A DNA stretch of 64,000 nt, from NCBI GenBank assembly GCA_032871835.1, contig CM065301.1, positions 12,789,291-12,853,290 on the forward strand. The letters are read 5' to 3'. Position 1 is the stretch's first letter; every line of letters starts with the position of its first letter. Positions 55,722 to 64,000 of the stretch are shown one piece after another. A program made the position numbers and the translations under genes. Under the pieces are notes generated by a model. The model did no database searches and was not told the origin of the DNA. It saw only the letters and a list, made by a program, of their open reading frames with translations. The stretch is from Dipteronia dyeriana (Eukaryota; Streptophyta; Magnoliopsida; Sapindales; Sapindaceae).

Positions 55722-56793
55722 TTAAAAACCATTTTCTTCCCTCAATCTCATCTCTAGATCCCTTATTCTTTTAAGCAATCAAGGAATAATCTTCTTGGAC
55801 CTTGCCCAAGTAAGAGGGTCATACCAACTGAAGAATCCACATCTCAAATCACCCTAACAATCACAAAACAAACAAAAAATAATCATTCATTGATAAGAAA
55901 TTATGGAAGAATAAATAACCCATTTAAACTCCCATAAACCCTAAAATTTGAGTAGCTCAAGAAACATCTTCCTAGGTTTGAATCTGTCCAATATTTGCAA
56001 TACCTTGCTCTTCGTCCACAGAAACACCTTGGGTAGGCTTAGCAATTTGGGTCATGAAACGGCGGGTCGACACGAACCCAAATTCGTTGGGTTCGTTGGG
56101 TGGAGCTAAATGGGTTTGGGTTGGTAAACGGGTTGACCCATTCAACCCGTTTAATAAACGGGTTGGATTGGGTTTCATAAACGGGTTGACGGGTTGACAC
56201 GATTAGTTTGGGAAAAATATGTAACTTAAAATTAATTTGGAGAATACTTGCAATAACAATTATGGTTCAATAATAAATAACTAATTTTTACATTGTTTAA
56301 ACTTTCATCTTGCAATTGCCAATAGTTTACGGAATGAGAAGTTTGAAGACCTCAACAGTTGAACTATCGGTCTTTATTTATTATTTTTATTAGTTTTATT
56401 TGTTTGGTTATATATGCTCTATCATCTGTGGATTGTATAAACTTTATAGTCTTTTTATGGCTCGTCTAAATTGAGATGTGGTTTAGTTGGTTATTATGTT
56501 GGGTTTTTAAGGATATTTTTAGTTTAGACTCATATTATATTTTTAATAATTATTAATATAGAAAAAAATCAAACATATTATAAACGGATTAAACGGATCG
56601 AGTTGAGTTATACATTTATTAAATGGATTGGATTGGGTTTAAAAAGTTCAACCCATTTAATAAACGGATTGACCCGACACGACCCATTTAATATAATGGG
56701 TCGTGTTGGGTTCGGTCCAACCGACCCACTAACCCGTTTTGCCAAGCCTAACATTGGGTACAAATCCTCAACATTCAAGCTTCCATTACTCAT
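55722..56793 (-). pseudogene. GRF-type zinc-finger protein, split by a hAT-like MITE
   Basis: An ATG at 56793 starts MSNGSLNVEDLYP, then the MITE 56034-56750 intervenes. The coding sequence resumes with RCFCG, WTDSNLGRCFLSYSNF (to about 55930). A candidate intron (55929-55854, GT to TTAG) leads to the second exon, CGFFSWYDPLTWARSKKII, then a Leu/Arg-rich tail stopping at 55722. This is the GRF zinc-finger layout of the small plant At4g04775-like proteins, thought to bind nucleic acid. One zinc ligand Cys is Tyr (LSY), an in-frame TGA lies after KKIIP, and the exon phases do not match, so it was already decaying or is misjoined here. It converges with the MULE transposase. Confidence 0.7.
56034..56750. 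mobile_element. hAT-like MITE inside the GRF gene
   Basis: The ends TAGGCTTAGCAATTTGGG and, reverse-complemented, TAGGCTTGGCAAAACGGG are inverted. Both are followed by arrays of GGGTCG, AACCCGTTT and TAAACGGGTT motifs. The flanking 8-mers ACCTTGGG (56026-56033) and ACATTGGG (56751-56758) differ at one base. It has no transposase. Confidence 0.85.
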
Positions 56794-56799
56794 TTCTTA

Positions 56800-57580
56800 A
56801 GTTGAAGCTTACATCCAAGCCCTAGAATGTAATATGTATTAACCGAATGACTGAAGTTGAAGCATTGGTCATTATATCACATGTATTATTTTTTTATTTC
56901 CATTTTGCCCTTTCTTAAGTCTAAATAAAATTCAAGTGTTTGTTGATGTGGTGTTGTTTGTCCTCTCTCCGTCATGCCTAAATCTATTTATAGACTTATG
57001 CATGTTTTGCACATATGATTTTGCCAACAACTCAATGAAGAACACTTTCTGCTAATTTTCTAAAAATTGATTATAAAGGAAATAAACGAAAAAGTAATAA
57101 CATTTTTATAATTTTATAAAATTGTTTTCACTCAAAATTATGAAACAATAATGCTTCTTTATTTAAATTTAGTGTCCAAATCAGATGTTCAAATGATGTG
57201 ACATCTCTATAATCCATTCATTTAAATTGTATTAGATTTGAATGATTAAAATGGATGGATAAACTTATGAAACGCATCACATCTTGAGATGGTAATGCTT
57301 ATCCCTTCCACAGTGGTTTTAATTTCTTATTAGCTAATAATATATATATTTTTATTTTATTTTTAATACTATATGTTAAGTATATAAATTAAAAATTAGA
57401 GGGGATACCATCAAATAGCCAATAAAAACATGGGTTGCTATATTTTTATCAAGTTTTATGGTTTTGACTGATCTTATCAAGTTTGTGAAGTGAAGAGGCA
57501 AAAAATACCACTACTTTTTTTTTTTTTTTTCTACTTTCATTTTGATTAAAAAATTAATTTTAAAAAATTCACTAGACATT
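56800..57580. other. intergenic DNA
   Basis: No gene or clear transposon ends. Possibly the upstream region of the GRF gene. Confidence 0.45.
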
Positions 57581-57660
57581 CATGGAGGTTAGTCAGCAAG
57601 CCTCCATAGAGGTCATGGAGGTCTGTATCCATGGAGGTCTGCGATATAGACCTCCATGAT
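57581..57660. repeat. CATGGAGGTCT direct and inverted repeats
   Basis: CATGGAGGTCT lies at 57614-57624 and 57630-57640, and its exact inverse AGACCTCCATG at 57648-57658, making an 11-bp stem with a 7-base loop. Further GCCTCCATAGAGG and GGAGGTT fragments surround it. Confidence 0.85.
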
Positions 57661-58291
57661 TCACGACTTTCTTCTTCTTTTGAGGTCTTCCCGCTTTTTT
57701 TTTGAGTTCTGTGACCTCCAATATATTAATATATTTTTTTACAATTAAGTAACTTAAAATAAAATAAAATAAAAACATGTATTTTTGTTTAAAATTTCAT
57801 TAAGGGGTATTGAGGAAAGAGGTCTAAATGACACCAATTCTATATTGACTTTTGAGATTTACGCTCGATTTATAATTTGAGTTTAAATTGTACCAAACGA
57901 TAATAATACACCTATCCTAAATTTCTTTTATTACTTTATCTATCCTTTTTTTGATTTTTTTTTTCAAAACTCTTCGTTGATAGAGGTGGAGGTGGAACAA
58001 GACCTCCATTGGAGATCGATGAAGAAGAAAAAAAAAATGAAAAATTTCATTTTTACCTATTAAATCTCATAAATTTGTAAGAATACCCAATAAGTATCGA
58101 AAATATTAAAATAAGTCTCAAAAATATAAAATAAGTCTCGGAAAAAAAAACGAGACTTATTTTTGTGATTATGTTTTAATGGTATTTTTATCAAAAACAC
58201 ATTTTAGATGCTATTAAAAATTAAGTTATTAAGTAAGTGTTATTCTCAAAAGTAGAGGAGTAAAGAGTGTTAGAAAATTTTTGAACCCTGA
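57661..58291. other. intergenic DNA
   Basis: No gene. Another GACCTCCATTGGAG palindromic fragment occurs near 57997. Confidence 0.45.
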
Positions 58292-59068
58292 GGTGGCGTT
58301 TGGTTACCATGGTGGAATGAGAATTGGAATGGTAATGAGAATGAGAATTGGAATGGAAAGGAATGGAAAACTGATTTCTTTGTTTGGTTGGGACTTTAGA
58401 ATCAATATCTGAATCAGTAATATTTTGTTTAGTTAACAACTGAATGGAATGGAATCAACTGTATTTTGACCAAAATACCCTTAGTTACAAAACATTTATA
58501 ATAACATTATATATTAAGGATAAAAAAATATATATATGAAAGTACATATAATATATATATTATTATAATATATATTATATAATATATAAATACTATTATA
58601 TATATTTTAATATATATTATTATATATTATATAATATTTCATATATTATATATTAGAAATATTGATATTATTAATATTAATATTATTAAATATATAAATA
58701 TATAATTAGAAAATATAATGTTAATTTTGGATAATAATAATAAAATATAAAATTATAAATTATATAATAATATATATTATATATTAATATTATATATTAT
58801 AAATATTATATATTATATATTATATATTAGAAATATTGATATTATTAATATTAATATTATTAAATATATAAATATTATATGTTAATTTTGGATAATAATA
58901 ATAAAATATAAAATTATAAATTATATAATAATATATATTATAAATATTATATATATATTAATATATAATATTATAAATATTATAAATATTATATATTATA
59001 TATTATAAATATTGATATTATTAATATTAATATTATTAAATATATAAATATTATATATAATTATATAA

Positions 59069-59099
<31 letters not shown>

Positions 59100-59822
59100 A
59101 TAATAAAAATAATATATATAATTAGAAAATATAATGTTCATTTTGGATAATAATAATAAAATATAAAAGTATAAATTATATAATAATATATATTTTAAAT
59201 ATTATATATATTATATATTATATATTAGAAATATTGATATTATTAATATTAATATTAATATATATAAAAATATTATATATTATTATATAATGTATATATA
59301 TATACATTACGTATATAATAATATATAATATATAATATAAATAATTAGAAAATATAATATATATATATATTTTGGAAAATAATAATAAAATATAAAATTA
59401 TAAATTATATAATATATTTTGTATAAAAATATAAATAATATAATATAATAATATATATATATATATTATAATATATGAATATATATATATATATATATTA
59501 TAATATATGAATATATATGATATATGTAATAATATATTACATGCAATAATAGTATGATATTTAATATATATATATATTATTTTTGGAAATGAGGGTATTT
59601 GTGGAATTGAGTTGTGGGATAGAAGGTTATTTTTGGAAAGAAAATATGTTATTGGAATGGAATGGGCATTCCATTGGTTTTTGGATGGAATGCTCATTCC
59701 ACCAAAATGGTGGAATCCCCATTCCAATGGAATGCTCATTCCATTGGAATTTTACAAACCAAACAAATGGAATGAATTTCTTTCCATTCCATTCAATTCC
59801 ATTCCATCCAACCAAACACCAC
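58292..59822. mobile_element. TIR element with GGAATGGAATG-rich ends
   Basis: The left end GGTGGCGTTTGGTTACCATGG and the right end (reverse-complemented GGTGGTGTTTGGTTGGATGG) are inverted, followed inward on both sides by GGAATGG-type repeats. The core is an AT minisatellite. Candidate flanks CCTGAGG and CCGAGG are only roughly similar, so the target duplication is unproven. It is non-coding; GTTTGGTT ends suit hAT or PIF-type MITEs. Confidence 0.65.
58530..59580. repeat. very AT-rich minisatellite core
   Basis: The motif TTTTGGATAATAATAATAAA recurs at about 58725, 58886, 59141 and (as TTTTGGAAAATAATAAT) 59370. Each copy is followed by AAATTATATAATA, and ATATTGATATTATTAATATT blocks lie in between. 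Spacing is irregular (about 161, 255 and 229 bp), so units differ by indels. Confidence 0.85.
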
Positions 59823-60242
59823 CCGAGGGGCCGTCTTGTAAACGTTTTTCATTGACTGATTTTCGTAAAGAAAAATGAAAATGAAAAGGGTGTTTTTGGT
59901 TTCTGTTTCAAAATTCAAAAATACGTCTGGTAGTATATACTGAAAGTTGTATTCTGTAAATGAAAACGGAAAAAACGCGTGTAGTACGTTAACAGAAAAA
60001 TATCAAAATCTATATAATTTTTCTATTATTTTTTATATTGTAATTTTTAAATTTGAATAACAGATAGGTCAATAATTCCTACCAAATAATTAACAATAAC
60101 TCATAATAACCAAATAAAGTCTCTTTGATGAATTATTATGATTTTACATTTAAAATAATTGCTACTCCAAGATTTTTATGTTTATATATATATATTTGTT
60201 AATAAACTCTTTGTAATGTGATACTCTCTCTCTCTCTCTATC

Positions 60243-60273
<31 letters not shown>

Positions 60274-60533
60274 AAAGATAAGATTATATGACTCGTAATA
60301 AACTTCCTTGTTATGTCTGAAACAAAACAAAAATAAAACCTTTCAAAAGAAAAAAAAAAGGAAAAAGAGCAGATCGGCAATAGTAGGAAGAAAAAAAGAT
60401 GAAGAGAAGATGAGATGATGAAGACACTATGAGATGAAGAAGAAGAAGTCAAAGAAAGTCTGGAAAAGAAAAAAAATACAGTTAGTATTTTTTTCACTAT
60501 ATATATATATGAAAAACAAAACGAAAAACATCA
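59823..60533. other. intergenic DNA with microsatellites
   Basis: Contains (CT)n(AT)n at about 60224-60270 and A/G-rich low-complexity DNA at 60330-60480. The long minus-strand open frame over it (60162-60497) is low-complexity Phe/Ser sequence and is not called. Confidence 0.6.
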
Positions 60534-61400
60534 TGTCGTATGTGAATTTTACCAAGCATACACGTCATTGACAGGAAGGAGAAAATAGCCAGGTGGAAGC
60601 CCAAATGGGCACTCAGGAAATATCCTACGAGGCATCATTAAAGAGAAGAAAGCCCGAGTAAGCATATATTGAATGAAACCTACTCGGGATCAATTAACAA
60701 CACTCGGGACTGGTTAAACAACGCTTTCACTCGGGCTCAAACGGCGCTCGAGACCATCAGGCATTGCTCTTACTCGGGAATAAATACAACTTGAGTAAGA
60801 ACTTGGTGCTTATTTCACACGGATGAAGTCATTAAATAAGCGGAAGATATCCATCAGGAATCCCAAATAAAATGGAACATTAAGTTAGAAGAGTCCCCAA
60901 TCAGGAAATAACTTTATTACTTTAAGAATACTACATTTTTATAAGGAAAGAAGTCCAAATTGAACAGCACTACTAGAATCCCACTCGATTTCCATAAGAG
61001 GCTTCGAATCAGGAAAGAAGACAAATCAACCTCAAGCAAGTAACCGAATCCCAATTAAATACAAAGATCTTGTATTACTTGTACAAAGCAGATTAGGGTT
61101 CTATAAGCATATAAATAGACTCATAATCTGGCCCCAAAAGATATAGGCAATATAGCATACAGCAATCATAGCAAATACAGAGAGAAAAAAGAGAGATCGA
61201 GAGCTTGTAAACATCATATTTTCATAGTGGATTTTGGCTTGGTTGACCCATTAACCACCCGTGGACGTTTCTCCGGTCATCGGAGTTTTACCACGTAAAA
61301 CTTGTCTTCTTTACTCTCTGAATCTCTTTCTCTTTGAATCAATAGTCGAAATCTAATCCTTGTTGGCTTTTCTGAGATAATCCAGAAATTGACGTCAACA
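60534..61400 (+). repeat. G2 5' LTR
   Basis: It runs from TGTCGTATGTGAATTTTACC to TTGACGTCAACA (867 bp). It contains several ACTCGGG/CCCGAGTA repeats (60650-60790). A TATAAATAG-like TATA signal (near 61111) is the candidate promoter. Confidence 0.93.
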
Positions 61401-61420
61401 ATTGGCGCTAGAAGGAGGGG
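61401..61420 (+). promoter_or_regulatory. G2 primer binding region
   Basis: ATTGGCGCTAGAAGGAGGGG directly follows the LTR, with TGG for the tRNA CCA end. I did not identify which tRNA it matches. Confidence 0.7.
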
Positions 61421-61447
61421 GTTGAACCTTAGAACTTGTTAAAAGTG

Positions 61448-62919
61448 ATGACAGGAAGCAGACGTAGTTCAGGGAATGGCCAAAAATCACCAGGCAATTT
61501 CCATGTTGGTAACACGTCACAAGATCCTGCATCAAACACAGAAAACCAGCCTGTGCACTTGGCATGGATCCAGCAAGTTCCTTCAACCAACAGAGATCTT
61601 ACGCTGTGTTTCCAAGAGACCTTGCAGCAATTGGTGACAGAAGCAACAAAGGAAGGGATTGATCTACTGGCTTCAGGAGCACATACTCCCAATCCTCCAC
61701 CCGTAAGGCTCCGTTCGGTAGTGGTTGGGCCAGGAATAACTATGCCAGAAATCAAAAGGAACTCTTCCCCATTCAACCCGGCTGGACAGAAAACACTTGA
61801 AGAGGAACATCATCACCAAAGGCTAGACCATAATCAAACAGTACGTGACAGACATCGTAAATACGACCGGCGCAGAGGTTGGTCATCATCAGAAGACAAT
61901 GATCAACACCATCGTAAACTTCATCATGGAGTCACACGAGAGGACTGGCATCATAGTGAAGAGTCTGAGGAAAGAATGATGATAATCTAACGGTTTAACC
62001 GTCGGGGAAGTCCGATGGGGGACAGAGATGTCACGATCTAGAGCCTAACTCGAGAAGTCGAGATCAACAGGCGACAGATGGAGGCACTGGTCAGACATTA
62101 TGGCTGTAACGATTTATCCGACGATGACTATGACAGTCCATTCACTAGGGAGATTTTGCGGACCCCTTTCCCAGAAAGATTCAGGATGCCGCATGTGGAG
62201 CAATTCAAAAAAGATACAGATCCAAAGGAGCACGTTAGACGCTATAAAAGTGCCATGGCTCAATATGCCCGCAGTGACCCCCTATTGTGTCTCAACTTTC
62301 CTCAAACACTGGGGGACGCAGGGTCAAGATGGTTAGGAAGACTAACCCCGGCGAGCATCGGAATTTCAGCGAACTGAGCAGGAGCTTCTCAAGGCAATTC
62401 CTGAGCAATGTTCACAGGAAGAAGTCGGTGGCCTACCTCTCTCAAATAAAGCAGGGGAAGGACGAGTCATTAAAAAAGTACTTAGGCCGGTTCGGCCAAG
62501 CAGTATCAGAAATTGGCAGTGCTAATGATGAAGCAATTATTGCTGCCTTCACCAATAACTTGCAGAATGGACGACTATCCTTTGATTTGAGAAGAGCATG
62601 GCTGACTAGGTATGCCGACATGATGGATATGGCAGGAGGATACGCTCTGGCCGAGGAGAAAGAGTTAGCTACAGGAGGAAGCTATATGCATGGAGGAAAG
62701 CCCGAACAGAAGAATACCGAATCCAAAGGACAGAATCAAAAGGAAAAACAGAAAGGGAACGGCAATGAGAAAAACAAGGATGGGGGTAATGGGTTTAATG
62801 TCGAACGGTCCACAGAGAAATACCGGGGTAGATATACCAAATACACCCCTCTTCAAAAAAATCAAGAAGAAATTTTAGCCATCTTGGAAGAGAAGAATAT
62901 GGTGCAAGAACCGCGGTGA
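61448..62919 (+). pseudogene. G2 gag
   Basis: The first frame starts at ATG 61448 (MTGSRRSSGNGQ) and is hydrophilic, His/Arg/Glu-rich, with stops at 61988-61990 and again before 62078. It continues in the same frame to 62377 with the Retrotrans_gag start (PFTREILRTPFPERFRMP, EQFKKDTDPKEHVRRYKSAM). A frameshift near 62350 moves it to the frame 62287-62919 (FSRQFLSNVH, YLSQIKQGKDESLKKYLGRF, AAFTNNLQNGRLSFDLR) and a Lys/Asn-rich tail. The product would be the capsid protein. Confidence 0.87.
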
Positions 62920-63912
62920 CAATCTCTGTTCGCCCGGAGAGATGCAACCAAGTACTGCAGATTTCACAAGGAAACCGGGCACGAGACTTCAAAGTGTTTC
63001 CAGTTCAGAGATTAAACAGAGACTCTCATTCGGGAAGGGCATCTATGGGATGTAATCTTGAAAAAAGAGAGACTAGAAACTAAGAAAGAAGTCAAGGCAG
63101 ATCACTCTGGACAAAATCAATGGCCTAGTCCCGAGGCCAATCAGGTAATACATACGATTTACGGAGGACCCTCTACTGGGAAAAGCAACCGAGAATGAAC
63201 TCAGGAAATCAGAGAAGCAATAGAAGCAAGGAATAATTGTGATGTAAACTCGGTTGAGCCAGACCCGAAAAGGGTGAAGGAAGGATGTGACCCGATAGTC
63301 TTTACAAAAGCGGATTCCCATGGCGTCAATGTTCGGCCTAATGATGCCTTGGTTATAAATGCCCGGATTATCCATCGAAAAGTCCAGAGAATTTTAATAG
63401 ATAGTGGGAGTTCAACAGACATCCTCAATGTGGCCGTCTACGACCAGCTAAGGCTAGAACGAAAAGATTTACAGCCTGTCCATACTCTATTAAGGGGGTT
63501 TGGAGGGATAGAAGTAGGGTCACTCGGGACGGTAAAACTTTCCGTGAAGATTGGAACAGCACCTTGCCAAAGGACTGTCCTGCACCACTTCGTGGTAGTT
63601 GACTTAGACAATTGGCCGTATAATGCATTATTGGGTCGGGCATTCCTGAATAAAACAACGGCTGTAACCACCATTTATACATTAATGATCAAGTTCCTGA
63701 CAGAACAGGGGGTCGGGATAGTCAAAGGATCCCAAAAGATGGCCAGAAGAGCAAACCTGTCAGTATACAAAGGCAAGAATGATGTTGAACAGGTGTGCAC
63801 CATAATGCAGCCAAATCAGTGTAAAGAATCCTTATCATTCGAGTTGAATCCAAGGGAGGACTCAAATGAATCTAAAGCAGAACCAGTTGAAAGGATTAAG
63901 AGAACCATATAA
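62920..63912 (+). pseudogene. G2 zinc knuckle and aspartic protease
   Basis: In the same frame as the end of gag, after a TGA at 62917-62919, comes a Tat-type zinc-binding motif CRFHKETGHETSKC (near 62956) followed by further stops (63015, 63198). The open stretch 63274-63912 is the protease domain: ILIDSGSSTDILNVAVYDQL keeps the catalytic DSG, and NALLGRAFLNKTTAV is the second conserved strand. It is better preserved than the G1 protease, where DSG is lost. The RT linker begins after 63912. Confidence 0.87.
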
Positions 63913-64000
63913 GGTGGTCAAGATCGGGGCTAACCTGGGAGGAAAAATCAAGCAAGACCTCACCAATCCGCTTAAAGAATACAAGATCTTGGGAATAGTC

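Larger units (their letters stand above)
60534..64000 (+). mobile_element. Ty3/gypsy retrotransposon G2 (Tat-like), 5' part
   Basis: LTR, primer binding region, gag and protease are present. The element continues past the window end, so its RT and 3' LTR cannot be seen. The sequence before the LTR is CATCA (60529-60533), the presumed target site. Same general family as G1, and its LTR matches the solo LTR at 6784-7700. Confidence 0.9.

Noticed and set aside
59398..59739. 113-codon minus-strand open frame
   Set aside because: It runs through the AT minisatellite and GGAATGG repeats of the TIR element; Tyr/Ile repeats are a composition effect.
60162..60497. 111-codon minus-strand open frame rich in Phe and Ser
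   Set aside because: It is a translation of CT/AT microsatellite and A/G-rich DNA; no domain and no codon structure.
61429..61776. 115-codon minus-strand frame opposite G2 gag
   Set aside because: It is antisense to a recognisable gag frame and has no motif of its own.

Overview
The window is nuclear DNA of a flowering plant, most likely a eudicot. It is visibly AT-rich and dominated by transposable elements. The only intact conserved host gene I can defend is a four-exon PEBP gene of the TFL1/CENTRORADIALIS clade on the minus strand (CDS within 10382-11565). I found no prokaryotic operons, CRISPR arrays, rRNA genes or functional tRNA genes.

Layout. 1-10370 is intergenic DNA with small non-autonomous elements: a hAT-like MITE with an exact 8-bp target duplication (696-1070), a PIF/Harbinger-like element with TAA duplications (1520-2619), tRNA-derived SINE remnants, a foldback MITE family (8555-8929, and 6731-8024 interrupted by a solo gypsy LTR at 6784-7700), a second hAT-like element (9006-9542) and a poly-A-tailed retroposon end (9722-10121). 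The CEN-like gene follows, with its TATA box near 11680. 11.7-15.3 kb is intergenic with more SINE remnants.

15310-52232 is a nested retrotransposon cluster in two stacks. Stack one: Ty1/copia element C1 (15310-31769) carries copia element C2 (20660-31606) in its 3' LTR, and C2 carries in its gag gene a reverse-oriented solo LTR, E5 (24667-26434). Stack two: a minus-strand Ty3/gypsy element of Tat type, G1 (about 32420-52232, 3' end lost), carries copia element C3 (35349-48697) in the linker before its RT, and C3 carries in its 5' LTR a gag-only LTR element, E4 (36157-40071). E4 and E5 belong to one LTR family. C2 and C3 are related to each other. Most borders are supported by matching 5-bp target duplications, which gives an insertion order.

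52.2-56.8 kb holds a decayed Mutator-like transposase gene (plus strand) and, converging on it, a GRF-type zinc-finger gene (minus strand) split by a hAT-like MITE (56034-56750). 58292-59822 is a terminal-inverted-repeat element with a very AT-rich minisatellite core. 60534-64000 is the 5' end of a second Tat-like gypsy element, G2, whose LTR matches the solo LTR at 6784-7700; it runs off the window.

Nearly all transposon genes are pseudogenes with in-frame stops, many explainable as C-to-T or G-to-A changes, as expected for methylated, silenced plant repeats. I see no convincing new biochemical system. The most informative items are the nesting chronology, the gag-only element, the GC-rich hairpin minisatellites inside the E4/E5 LTR family, and the MITE that splits the GRF gene.
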